From the NCBI GenBank assembly GCA_963693085.1, contig OY856413.1, forward strand, positions 540,816,879 through 540,880,878: a stretch of DNA of 64,000 nucleotides, given 5' to 3'. The stretch is from Alisma plantago-aquatica (Eukaryota > Streptophyta > Magnoliopsida > Alismatales > Alismataceae). This document shows positions 50,080 through 60,845 of the stretch, one piece after another. How positions within the stretch are numbered: position 1 is the stretch's first letter; the number at the start of each line of letters is the position of its first letter. The notes under the pieces were generated by a model, which was not told the origin of the DNA, did no database searches, and was given only the letters and a program-made list of their open reading frames with translations. Both the position numbers and the translations under genes were made by a program.

Positions 50080-51170
50080 CTGAAAGATGTTTGGAGAACA
50101 TGAAGAACATGTTGTCAAGAGTAGTGTTGCTACATCGGGTGGTGGTGCAAAGAACCAGGCATGAGAAGATCGCGTTCCTGAAATCCCCCAGTTTGACCCA
50201 GCTATGATAGAAAACCCTACCTTTCTATCACATTCTGGGTAGTTTATGGCAACGGTGACTCATATGGAAGACAGAATGCATGCACCTCATCCTAGGGAAC
50301 CTGTTCCCCATGCTGAATCGTTGGGTACTGAGAAGACTTTTGAACGACTTTTCCATGTTGGAGCAATTGAGTACACTGGAAAAATTGGACTAGCAGATGC
50401 GAATCTGTGGCAGACTGAGCTTGAGAAGGCTTTTAAGATCCTAAATATCCCTGAAGAGGATAAGGTGAAGCATGTTGTGTACCTCCTGAGAGGGAGTGTT
50501 ACCCATTGGTGGTCCATAGAGGAGGAGAAGAGACCTAGTGTTGTGGTTGGTTGGGAGGAGTTCTGACAAGAGTTCGTAAGTCAATACTTTCCTCGGACGT
50601 ATCTTGATGAGAAGATCAATTATCTAGAGAGGATTTGATAGGAATCCAAGATGATGAACGAGTATGAGGCAAGGTTTTTGGAGCTATTGAGGTTCTGTCC
50701 TCTCATGGCTACGATGGAAGATGGGAGGATTTTTTGTTTTGAGAAGGGGTTGAATGTTGAGTTGTCTACCCCAGCTGCTACTTTGGAGAATTGGGAGACG
50801 TTCACTATGCTCGTGGAATCTATTTAGAGGATATAACGATCTATGAAGGAGAAGAGTGAGGCGAGTGTGAAGAAGCGGTCTGCATAGTTTCAAGGGCAGT
50901 CGTTAGGTGGCTTCAAAAAGTCGAGGTTTTCTGCACTACCAGCGCCACAGAAGTTTAGTTCTTCAACTAAGTGGTCACCTAGTAAGGCACAAACCATAGT
51001 TTTTCACCCTCACTAGCCCAGAGTGTTGCATCAGCATCAAGGACAGGGCCATCCGAATTGGGCTTGCCACAAGTGTGGACATCTTGGATATATGAGGCAA
51101 GAATGTTTAAAGTGGGGTGAAGAAGTGACCCAGAAACTGAGGCAGAGTCATTAGGACTCACAGAGACAGT
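50080..51170 (+). pseudogene. Z gag
   Basis: Gag of the chromovirus. The best open run is 50246-50566, with the capsid core FKILNIPEEDKVKHVVYLLRGSVTHWW (about residues 63-89 of that run) and WEEF. Beyond its TGA the same frame continues QYFPRTYLDEKINYLE and MNEYEARFLELLRFCP, with stops near 50632-50638. The zinc knuckle at 51065-51106 reads CHKCGHLGYMRQEC; the histidine of CCHC is tyrosine, a C-to-T change. No start can be chosen with confidence because upstream codons are interrupted (TAG at 50240). Confidence 0.85.
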
Positions 51171-51328
51171 AGAACAGTGGCACAGGAGGACGAGGACATG
51201 GTAAAGTGTCCCAATCTAGATCATCTTCTCAAGGAAGTAGAGGATGGTGGTGACTACAAGCAACGACTATATTCTATGCCATGCGTCAGCCAGAGGCGGT
51301 GGTCAACCCGCGAGTGGTGATAGGTTAG

Positions 51329-51960
51329 ATGGATTTATTTCATTCTAATTTGTCTTCTTCTTGCTTTATATTTGTTCTGGTTGACCTGGGTGCGACACAC
51401 TCTTTTATCACACGTGAAGTGCTTAGTAGTTTCTCTTTGCCTGTTAGTCATAAGAAGAATAGCTTGTTGCTAGAAACACCATTGGTCAATTTTGTAGTGT
51501 TGCAGGATGTGTGTCCTTCCTGTGTTCTCTCTTTTTTGGGACACAACACTCAACTGGATCTCATACCACTTAACATGCATGGATTCAATGTGATCCTTGG
51601 AATGGAATACTGGAGAAGTATAGAGTGGTCTTGGATTGTAGTTCCAAGAATTGACTTTTATAGATGGTAGTGAGACGTGGATCTTCCAAGGAGATAGAAA
51701 GATTCTCCCGACGTGTCTTGTATCAGCTATGGTAGTAAGGAATCTTTTGAGACAAGGCTGTGAGGCATTTTTGGCACATGTGGTGAATACAAAGGTGACT
51801 AAGAAGTGTCAATGGTTACGGAGTTCGAGGATGTGTTTCTTGAAGAGTTTCCAAGTGTTCGTCCACCCCGTGAGATTGATTTTGAGATCAATCTGATTCT
51901 TGGTACGCAACCCATAGCTCAGACACCGTATCGGATGGAACCGATAGAAATGGCATAATT
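51329..51960 (+). pseudogene. Z protease and linker
   Basis: VDLGATHSFI at 51380-51409 is the retropepsin active site with leucine in place of the usual serine or threonine after the catalytic aspartate. LGHNTQLDLIPL and NVILGMEYW follow, as in Gypsy proteases. A frame change near 51650 leads to WIFQGDRKILPTCLVSAM. The fragment PPREIDFEINLILGTQPI at about 51860 leads into reverse transcriptase in another frame. Confidence 0.8.
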
Positions 51961-52790
51961 GAAGAAATAGTTGCAAGAAATTCTTGGAAAAGGTTTCATT
52001 AGGCCGAGTACGTCACTAGAGGTGCTCCAGTGTTGTTTGTGAAGAAGAAGGATGGGTCTATGAGGTTGTGCAAAGATTACAGACAGTTGAACAAGGTCAC
52101 GATAAAGAATAAGTATCCTTTGCTGAGGATAGATGATCTTTTTGATCAGTTGTGTCGCATGATAGTGTTCTCAAAGATAGATCTACGGTCAGGCTATCAT
52201 CAGTTGAGGATCAAGGAGGATAACATACCAAAGTTAGCTTTTAGGATGAGGTATGGTCACTATGAGTTTGTGGTTATGCCGTTTGGGATGACCAATGCAC
52301 CAACAACTTTAATGGATTTGATGAATAGGGTGCTCTGACTGTTCCTTGATCAGTTTGTGGTTGTCTTCATAGATGACATTTTGATATATAGTCAGAATAG
52401 TCAACAACATGAACAACATCTTCGTCAGGTGTTTACAGTGTTGAGACAACACCAGCTCTATGCTAAGTTCAACCAGTGTGTGTTCTGGTTGTGGGATGTA
52501 GCTTTCTTGGGGCACGATATATCTACAGAAAGAGTACGCATGGACCCTAAGAAGGTAGAGTGTGTGATAGAATGGGACCAGCTAAAGATGTTGACATAAG
52601 TGCACAGTTTCCTAGGCTTGGCAGGCTACTACCAAAGGTTCATCAAGGACTTTAACGTTGTCGCGCTACCCCTAACAAGATTGACATGAAAGGATGTGTT
52701 GTTCATTTGGGACAACAGATGTCAATGAGATTTTCAGACGTTGAGGGAGAAGCTGACAAGTGCACCAAATTTTGTTTTTCCTGAGCAAGG
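51961..52790 (+). pseudogene. Z reverse transcriptase
   Basis: [19 protein letters not shown] at about 52039; [13 protein letters not shown] at 52171; MPFGMTNAP at 52276; then a TGA at 52336; catalytic FIDDILIYS at 52363-52389 with both aspartates; FLGHDIS near 52506; LGLAGYYQRFIKDF at about 52612. Several in-frame stops (for example 52597, 52687, 52726) replace residues conserved in the family. Confidence 0.92.
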
Positions 52791-53160
52791 AAAAGGATAC
52801 ATCATCTTCTGTGATGCATCCAGGAATGGTTTGGGATGTGCGTTGATGTAGGACAAGCAAGTAGTTTCTTTTGCTTCCCGACAACTTAATAAACATGAGG
52901 AGAACCATCTAACCCATGATCTAGAGTTAGCTATAGTGGTTCATGCCCTAAAGATTTGGTGACACTATATGTATGGGGAGAAGTGTTAGATATTCACAGA
53001 TCACAAGAACCTAAAGTATATCTTTTCACAACAAGAGTTGCACATGAGGCAGCATCGTTGGATGCAGTTGATCAAAGATTATGATTGCACGATTGATTAT
53101 CAATTGGGAAAGGAAAATGTCACGACAGATGTTTTGAGAAGGAAGTCTTCACCTATGGAT
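52791..53160 (+). pseudogene. Z RNase H
   Basis: YIIFCDASRNGLGCALM (the first catalytic aspartate kept), [44 protein letters not shown] and KENVTTDVLRRK. Stops at about 52849, 52960 and 52987. In W the same block is frameshifted, here it is broken by stops only. Confidence 0.9.
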
Positions 53161-54330
53161 AGAGGTCAATTGAGTTCTTTAATGTGGCACAAGCAAGACA
53201 TGTTGGTCTCCTTGCATCAGATGAATGTCAAGTTGGAAGTCTCTTTGTTAGCCAGTTTGTTGGCAAAATTACAAGTGAAGCCTACACTGAGACAACAGGT
53301 CAAAGAAGCTCAACGAACAAATATTATGACACAACAGATTAGATCAGAGTTTGGCAGTGAGAAGTGTAATGGTTTTTACGAGACAGAAGATAGGATAGTA
53401 TGTTATCATCACATGATAGTAGTTCCTGATGCAGATAACCTGAGGAAAATGGCGTTGGAAGAGGCACATACATCTATGTATGCTATGCACCCAAGTAGTA
53501 CCAAGATGTACTACAATCTAAATGATATGTATTAGTGGCCAGACTTAAAGAGAGATGTAGCTGAGTTTGTCACAAGGAGTGCAGTATCTCAACAAGTCAA
53601 AGTTGAGCATCAAAAGCTTACAGGAACATTGCAACAGTTGCCTATACCTTAGTGGAAATGGGATCATGTGACTATGGACTTTGTGGTTTATCTACCTAGG
53701 ACATACAAAGGTTATGATTCCATTTGGGTAATCATTGACATGTTGACCAAGTTAGTGCATTTCCTTCTCGTGAAGACAAAGTTCACAATGGATAAACTTG
53801 CTCAAGTTTATGTTGACAAGATAGTGCATTTGCCTGGTTCCCCAGCTACTATTGTATCTGATAGAGGTCCTCAATTGACAAGTCACTTTTAGGAGTGACT
53901 GCATATATCTTTGGGTACGCAGTTGAAGTTCATCACTGCTTTCCACCCACAGACAGATGGTCAATCTGAAAGCACCATTTAGATCTTGGAGGATCTGTTG
54001 AGGGCTTGTGTTCTTCAGTTCATAGGAAGTTGGTATATACAACTCAGTGTGATAAATTTATCCTACAATAACATCCATCAGAGAAGTATTGATATGGAAC
54101 CATATGAGGCATTGTATGGGAGACATTGTAGGTCTTTTTTGTGCTGGTATGAGACAGGGGAGTATCAACTTTTGAGTCTTGAGCTTGTGTAGCAGACAAC
54201 AGAGAAGATCAAAGTGATACAACAATAGTTGAAAGCAACATAGGATAGAAAGAAGTCATATGCCGACAATCGTCACAGACCCTTGGAGTTCCAAGTGGGA
54301 GACAAAGTATATCTAAAGGTCCCTCCATGG
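53161..54330 (+). pseudogene. Z integrase
   Basis: Zinc domain: HTSMYAMHPSSTKMY at about 53467, but the expected C-x-x-C (CLTC in W) is SAVS here, losing both cysteines. Core: MDFVVYLPRTYKGYDSIWVIIDMLTK at about 53674 and IVSDRGPQLTSHF at 53851; the third acidic residue region TDGQSES...ILEDLL at about 53956. C-terminal part: YEALYGRHCRSF, KKSYADNRHRPLEFQVGDKVYLKV and LDPKFMGPYPVV. A frame change lies near 54435. Confidence 0.9.
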
Positions 54331-54525
54331 AAAGGTGTTTTGAGGTTTGGGGAGAAGGGTAATTTGGATCCCAAGTTTATGGGACCTTACCCAGTTGTGG
54401 CACAAATTGGGAAGGTGGCCTACAAGTTGGGAGTTGCCACCTGAGTTGCACAAGTTTCATCTAGTGTTCCATGTCAGTATGTTGAGGAAGTTCCATCTGG
54501 ATACGTAGTCAATCTTATAGGCTAT

Positions 54526-54715
54526 GGAAGTGGAGATTGATGAAGATATGACCTATATGGAGGGTCCAATGTTGATCATTGGTCAGAGGGTGAAGAAGTT
54601 GAAGAGGAAGGACCTTATGCTTGTGAAGGTTCTTTGGAATCATCGTGGTGTTGAGGAAGCCACGTGGGAGCTCGAATACTAGATGAGGAGGAAGTACCCT
54701 TCTCTTTACTCTTAG
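54526..54715 (+). pseudogene. Z chromodomain
   Basis: EVEIDEDMTYMEGPMLIIGQR, KRKDLMLVKVLWNHRGVEEATWELEY, a TAG, then RRKYPSLYS and stop. The signature tryptophan of ATWE is present here, unlike in W. Confidence 0.88.
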
Positions 54716-55893
54716 GATTTCAGGGGTGAAATCCTTGTTAGGGGTTTATGGCTTGTAAGGACCCTGACCCACGTTTTGGGGTAACCCTATTTGTTGTGCT
54801 TACATGTGTTTCTTAGACCCTTGCTCTAATCATCTAAGATTTAATTAGGGCATATTGGATGTTTTTGTTCCTTGTTTGAGCTTGTTTCTTGATGCTTGTG
54901 TTCTGTGGAGAGGTTTGGTGCAAACATGCAACTCACCCAGACTAGGGGTTGATGTGCAAGTTTGCCACCTCTAGAGTGTTTCTTCTCTCTTTGGGCATCA
55001 TCTAGAGGAGAGAGGGAGTGTTGGGCGCCTTGTTTTGGCCTTGGTTGAAGTGGTGACATCCTTGGTGGTGTTTTGGGTACATGTTTGAGGTGTGCTTGTC
55101 TCATAAGAATGTTGTCTTGAGCTTGAGAGCCTTAGTTAGACCCTATATCAGTTTGTGGTTTCCTTGAGGAGGCTTGTTATTAGTTGAGGGTGTCTTGAGG
55201 GACATCCTATCAGTTTGGTGGTACCTTGAGGATCATCATATCATTTTGTAGAGACTCTAGATTTTTTCCATATCGATTTGTAACCTATGGTTTCATCCCT
55301 ATTTGTGTGTGAAGGGGATGGGTGAGTGTATCGACCTTGACCTTCCTTAGTTACCAAGTGGGTGAGACATAGATCCTATCATCTTGTTGCATGGTGTTAC
55401 ACGTGTCCTTTCTTCTAGGACATGTCTCTTCTAGGGTTCAAAGGCGGTGACACCTTCCCCTTGCTCTCTCTCATCGGCCATGTATATATATATACCCCTT
55501 TCTTTCCATGCAAGAGAACCCTTTTAGTGATCCTTACTTTCTCTCTTTGGTGTCTGACCTTGAGCTTGAAGAGAACTCTCCCTTAGATCTTAGTGGGTGA
55601 GCCAAAATCTTGTGGTGTTCTCTTTCATCTTCTTCATTGGTAAGCCATGGTTTTCTAGCTTTCTTTCTCTTCTTCTTTCTTCTTCTCAACCATGGACCTT
55701 AGTATCTTCTTTCCCCTCTTTTGATTTTTTAACCATGGTTCTATCTTCCTTTTTGGAGGTGTTGTCCTTGTAGGATCTTCTCCCTCTACCTTGAGTTCAT
55801 GAGCTTGGAGCTTGACCTTGGAGCTTAGAGCTTGGTGGTTGTTCTTGAGGCAGGTTATATAACTCTAAACCTACTTTGTTATTATCACCCCTC

Positions 55894-57319
55894 TGAAAAA
55901 CACTAGAGGGGGGGTGAATAGAGTTTTTAAAATATTTTATCAATAATTTAACTCAAACAACCACAAATGCAAATGGAAGAAGGAGACAGGTGTTTAGAGT
56001 GGTTCCAACTTTAGCAAATACTAAAGTTGTCAGTGCACTACCCGGTTGCTTACCCAACCGGGATTTTGAAAGTATTTATTTTATTACCTTCACAAAGATT
56101 TATACAAAATACAATACTTTCTTTACACCCCTTGAACAACCTTCACTAGAAGTAGATGCACCAACTTGAGGTAGCCTTCTTGAAGTAACTTCAAGCTCCC
56201 CCTTGAAGTAGCCTTCCTCTCTAGGAGTAACCTCCCGTTGCACCAGCCTTCTTGAAGTAGCTCAAGGTCCCCTTCTTCACCAAGAAGATCTCCACCCTCT
56301 CCAATTTGCAGCCTCCAACCTAGGAGTAGCAAGGAGAGTACAAACAATAATAGAGAACAAGAAAGGAAAAGGAAATTACAACTTATCCTTTTGTAGCACA
56401 AGGCTTGATTTGCCTAGATCAAGCGTATAGATCTCCTAAACAAAGTCTATGTAATTGTAATTGCAGTGGATAGGAGATGCTAGCCTATGGGACACGAATT
56501 TTGAGCTAAGGAAAGAAGTAGCCAATTGTCACAATGCTCAATTTCTCACAACAGATAGCACAAAGTCAATGTATGCTCAAAGATTGCTCAAGTGTAACAA
56601 GTAAGTGTATTTAGGTGTCCTAAGGCATGTCCTATTTATAGGAATGTCCTACAAGTTCTTAAGGACGTTCTAGACACCTTCTAGGGGTTTCTAAGTGCTT
56701 AACTAGCAGTTAGGTACAAGTTTGTTGCTTTAGTAACGGCTAAATAATTAATTCTGCAGTTTCTGTCAGAGATCATCTCGGTCGAGAAATAGTCGACAGA
56801 GACTCCTACTCGGTCGACGTTTTGTCGACCTACAGGCTCTCTGGATCAAGTGTATGCAACGTTCATCTCCAACTGCCAACCACCTTGTCAGCTGTGTCTA
56901 ACGGCTACTTGGGTCTTTCTCGGTCGAGAAGATTGTCGACCGAGAGTGTGTCGGTCGAGGAGTTAGTCAACCGAGGTTGACCCTGTTTCAATTTTTCAAT
57001 TAAAGCACTAAGTATGTGTATGAGTGTGCATGTGTGACACTATTGAAGGGGATGACCTATCTAAATGTGGTGTTTAGCTAGGGAGAATCTAACGCTTGAT
57101 TTACATGAAATCTAAGTACTTGTACATTATATATTTGTACAAGTTTTTTACAAAGCGATTACATTTCATGAAAATATAAACATGTAAGCATATGGATTTC
57201 CCTAGTACTTTGTCATCCACCTTAATCCTGCAACACTCAAGTAGCTCGTTAGATCAACAAGAATGAAATGTTTGTCATTATCAAAACAAAGGGATTTATA
57301 GATGTCCATTTAGCCAACA
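55894..57319 (-). repeat. 3' LTR of V (1426 bp)
   Basis: Same content as the 5' LTR with scattered substitutions. Two of its palindrome arms are damaged (GTCGACAGAG near 56793, AGTCAACCGA near 56966), and one AACGG motif is lost (TAGCAGTTAGG near 56703). Confidence 0.95.
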
Positions 57320-57987
57320 ATCTCCCCCTTTTTGAAGATGACAAACATTTCCAAAATATAAATGAAGGAAATATAAAACATATGAGTTTCATACCTTAAG
57401 ATTACCTTTTGTAGCTTTCTCTCTTGTTTATAAAATGTGTGCTTATTATTCCCCATGAATTATGGAACATGAAATCCAATTCTTTAGGGAATATAGCAAC
57501 TTTCAATGTAAAGCCAAGAGGTTTATGAAACTCATTGATTGAGTTTTGCATAATTACTAAGTTTATATTTATTTCTCCCCCTTTGTCATTTCAAAAAGAT
57601 ATCTGTTTAAGAATTAAAACTCCCCCTTAATTTTATACTATGCTCCCTCTTAGATAGATATCCCAAATTATAATTAAGGTATGAATGCTTTTCAATAGAT
57701 GGTCAATTTAGCCACAACTTTAATTTTAGGTATTTTGCAAAAGATTGCATCCTTTTTGATTTATTTTTATGTATTACTCCCCTTAATTTGTATGCTCTAC
57801 TATAATAGTCTTTTAAGCCATATTCAAATGATGCCAAAAAGATATCCATTATAAGAAGTAAAGATAACCAATTTCATTACGAACATGGAATTTTTTACAA
57901 ACATGGAAAGATAACCAAATTATGTAGAGATAACCCTTTTATTACAATTATGCAAATATTTCATTACAACTAATACAACTCCACATC
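57320..57987 (-). other. 3' untranslated region and polypurine tract of V
   Basis: Non-coding after the 456-codon stop. Ends on the minus strand with TCAAAAAGGGGGAGAT (complement of 57320-57335) directly before the 3' LTR. Confidence 0.8.
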
Positions 57988-59358
57988 TCACTGGAAAGAC
58001 TTAAGAATTACATCAACATCAGGGTCTTTCCCAAGAAAAGGCTCAGCTCCATAATATTGGACCAAAGTTTGCCACTCTAGAGCACCTGTCTTGGTTAAGG
58101 CATACGCCTCCAAGAAGGTAGGAACACGATCAAATCGGAAATGAGCAACAATATCTTGTAGTTGCATTGATGAAAACTGAGTATGTGTGAGATCTGTAGA
58201 TGGTGGAGGTGGAGGTTGGTAGTAGTTGTAAGATGGATTATATGGATTAAGCATGCCAGGATTTAAAGAATAAGGATATTCATCTGGTTGGTTTGGAGAA
58301 AGGGTTTGCATTCTTTGGTTTAGATAAGTCATGGCATGATGGTTATAATCTAGTTGTTTACTTAGATGATATTGTGACCCAACAACATAGGTTAGGGTGT
58401 TTTGGATGGGATCATAGGGTAGGTTGGTAGGAGGAGGTGGTGGTGGTATATCTTGGGTAGATGTCTCACCTTCAGTCCTAGCCCTCTTGTGACCAAAATC
58501 AATACCCATTTTCTCTAATGTGTTTTTGCTTATTTTTTGTGGTCTTCTTTCCCATGTGTATCCCATATCCTCAATTTGTGTCTTAAGAAAGTGTTGAGTA
58601 ATTTGGCATACAAAATCATCATATGGGGGATTGCCAGAAAACTCAAGCATGTTCTTAAGAATGATGTAGATAAAATTTGTGGGAATACGTTGTATAATAG
58701 CATAGATTAGACACATGCGAAAAATAGGAACTTCAGACTTATTTGCTCTAGGATGTATGTTTGTTGAAACAATAAGGTTGACAATCCTAGCTGCAGGTTT
58801 GAGATTGATAGCATAGTATGTGCCCCTATCTTCGTGACAGGTTGTATTGGATTGAAAAATGGCTCTTTTGATGTCACTAAGACTGACTGTATGGTCATCT
58901 TGGGAAAATGTATTAAGTGGGTTTATAGTGGTAAGGTCAAGAGTGTCTTGATATTCATCTAAGTCAATGTTTAGCATGTCAAGAATATCCTCTTCAGTAA
59001 ATCGAAAGCTATGCCCATTGACCATAGAATAGAAGAAGGTGTGTTCATTTTCAGTATGGGAGATGAGGTTTGCATAGAACTCATTTACTACTTTTGAAGA
59101 GTAGGAAGGGAAAGAAGGGTTAAGAAATTCTTTCAAATTTTGCACCTCAAAAAGATCCTCCAGGTCGACGATGCTGAGGAAGTCCATCACTTCAACTGGT
59201 CGTTGTGGAAGAGGAGTTTTTGAGGAGAGCCTCAGATAGCGATCACCAGCATCTCCGTCGATGAAGGGAATGTCGTTGATGATCGTCAATGGTGGAGTAG
59301 CCTCCCTTCCTTTCTTGCTAGCAACTTTCTTCTTTCCACGTGTAGATGATGATGCCAT
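57988..59358 (-). CDS. Intact 456-aa accessory protein, 'putative plant transposon protein' type
   Basis: The only long uninterrupted gene in the window. The start context GAGATGG fits plant initiation (G at -3 and +4). The N-terminus is basic and nuclear-signal-like (residues 8-18, RGKKKVASKKG). The core contains SSKVVNEFYANL (87-98) and NGHSFRFTEEDILDMLNID (114-132), the pattern of the plant domain annotated as putative plant transposon protein (Pfam Transposase_32), whose biochemical role is unknown. KRAR at 291-294 may be a second nuclear signal. Residues 305-310 and 382-386 are proline runs flanking a Y/N/P-rich linker. No signal peptide, membrane segment or enzymatic motif is seen. It occupies the place of an env-like or accessory ORF between the missing pol and the 3' LTR. 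It could be a regulator or DNA/chromatin-binding factor, but that is speculation. Confidence 0.85.
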   Translation of the reverse strand: MASSSTRGKKKVASKKGREATPPLTIINDIPFIDGDAGDRYLRLSSKTPLPQRPVEVMDFLSIVDLEDLFEVQNLKEFLNPSFPSYSSKVVNEFYANLISHTENEHTFFYSMVNGHSFRFTEEDILDMLNIDLDEYQDTLDLTTINPLNTFSQDDHTVSLSDIKRAIFQSNTTCHEDRGTYYAINLKPAARIVNLIVSTNIHPRANKSEVPIFRMCLIYAIIQRIPTNFIYIILKNMLEFSGNPPYDDFVCQITQHFLKTQIEDMGYTWERRPQKISKNTLEKMGIDFGHKRARTEGETSTQDIPPPPPPTNLPYDPIQNTLTYVVGSQYHLSKQLDYNHHAMTYLNQRMQTLSPNQPDEYPYSLNPGMLNPYNPSYNYYQPPPPPSTDLTHTQFSSMQLQDIVAHFRFDRVPTFLEAYALTKTGALEWQTLVQYYGAEPFLGKDPDVDVILKSFQ

Positions 59359-59493
59359 CTCTTTGCTTTAAGGTGGAGAAGAAGCAAGGAAGTCTTGGGG
59401 ATGAAGAGACTAAAGAGTTGCACAAGAATGCACTAGAGAGAAGCTATGGAAGCAAGAATATGAAAGTGTGAAGAAATGACCCGTTTTTGGTCC

Positions 59494-59501
59494 TTTTTAT
59501 A
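59494..59501 (-). promoter_or_regulatory. Putative internal TATA box for the 456-codon gene
   Basis: GCTATAAAAAGG on the minus strand, about 140 bases before the ATG. The order palindromes and AACGG motifs, TATA, ATG suggests the gene has its own promoter rather than relying on the LTR. Confidence 0.6.
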
Positions 59502-59519
59502 GCACTCCAGTGACCAGGT

Positions 59520-59803
59520 CGGTCGACAATTTGTCGACCGAGCGTCCGCAATGGTCATATTGCAGACGTGCCACTCGTCCCCCAACGGTTAGATTTGCAA
59601 CGGTTATAAACGGTCATAAACAGTCGGATTCCAACGGTCATATCCCAACGGTCAATTCTCGGTCGAACAATTGTCGACCGAGATCGGCTCGGTCGAGCAA
59701 TTGTCGACCGGAAGTGTGTTCGATGTTACTTTTGTCTGAGGTCTGTCGGTCGAAAGAGATAGGCTGACCGAGATGTTGTCGGTCGAAGTGTTCGTCGACC
59801 GAC
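59520..59803. repeat. Palindrome array upstream of the 456-codon gene
   Basis: Four clear units: 59520-59540 (10-base arms CGGTCGACAA / TTGTCGACCG around one T), 59658-59682 (CTCGGTCGA / TCGACCGAG), 59690-59710 (CGGTCGA / TCGACCG) and 59778-59803 (GTCGGTCGA / TCGACCGAC). A weak unit lies near 59745-59775. They alternate with AACGG motifs in the promoter region. Confidence 0.92.
59581..59654. promoter_or_regulatory. Cluster of MSA-like AACGG motifs upstream of the 456-codon gene
   Basis: Three exact fits to YCYAACGGYYA: CCCAACGGTTA (59581-59591), TCCAACGGTCA (59630-59640) and CCCAACGGTCA (59644-59654). TGCAACGGTTA (59596-59606) and TAAACGGTCAT near 59607 are close. In plants this motif is bound by three-repeat MYB (MYB3R) factors in promoters of G2/M genes. 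The cluster is about 80-160 bp upstream of the putative TATA box on the gene's strand. Activity is inferred from motif match only. Confidence 0.6.
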
Positions 59804-60845
59804 AAACTTTCTGGGTATGAATTTTAAGCAAATGATAGACTAAATTTGTAGAGCATATATATATTTTCTAAAGGAGTAATATTGTGAATATTATTACCAA
59901 TATTTGGACAATAAATTTATGGTTCTTTTAATCACAATAGAAAATAATATTCAAAATAAGTATTGTGTCAAACTTATTTTAGGTCGACTTTGACTACGAC
60001 CATAGCACCCCTTGATCAAATTTCATTTTAACCAAGAGGCGAGTTTGCAGATTTCCAAATTGAATATTCATATATAATATCTACATGTAATTTGATTAGA
60101 TATCAATTTGAAGTATTTTAAATAATACTCAATATGAAAACATTTGTCCTTGATTTTTCTTAAGATGTAAGCTTTGTTGTAGTTACAAGAATATCAAATT
60201 TCACTTCTTTTTGTATCCTCATAAAATTCTTATATGTTACAAGCATTAAAATGGCATATTACCAACAAATCATTTTGCTTGCCTATGTATCATTAAGAAT
60301 GCACTCATTATTCATACAACAAGCATCAACGTTATCTATAGAAGGTTGAATAATGAAATGATGAAGATATATCCATGATGTAATGAAATTCAATATATGA
60401 TTTCTATATGAATGAATCAAAGAATACTTAGAGCAGACCATGTAGGCGGTAATTTGACTTGAATCAATATGATCCATAATTATTTAGAGAATAAACCAAA
60501 AATGATGATTTACATAATGTATACTTTGTTTTGCATGTACAAACAGTTATTAACAGCAGGTAGATAGAAATTTAACCAATCGAAAATATATTCAGCAAAT
60601 TTATTTCAGACTGGCAATTTGTGGCCTGATCGGTCGACAATTTCTCGACCGACGGTTCTCTCGGTCGACAGTCTCTCGACCGACAAGATTTCTGGAACTG
60701 TTGATTGCTTCCAAGTAAAACACGATTATGCAAGTTAAATGTTCAGATACTTAAATTAATTTGTTATTCCATTATGTTGAGTTGAGATAGACATAGAAAT
60801 ATGCAACTACGGTCCTTTGTCATATCTCAACTTAATTTCGTTCAT
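59804..60845. other. Non-coding middle of V, where pol would be expected
   Basis: AT-rich, no pol motif in any frame; a 64-codon minus-strand ORF at 60283-60477 has no resemblance. Two CGGTCGA palindromes sit at 60631-60683, shortly after the gag stop. The deletion that removed pol has no visible scar. Confidence 0.7.
60631..60683. repeat. Palindrome pair downstream of V gag
   Basis: CGGTCGA-CAATTTC-TCGACCG (60631-60651) and TCGGTCGA-CAGTCTC-TCGACCGA (60661-60683). Confidence 0.9.

Noticed and set aside
59520..59803. CRISPR-like array of repeated palindromes
   Set aside because: Irregular spacing, no unique spacers of constant length, plant retrotransposon context.
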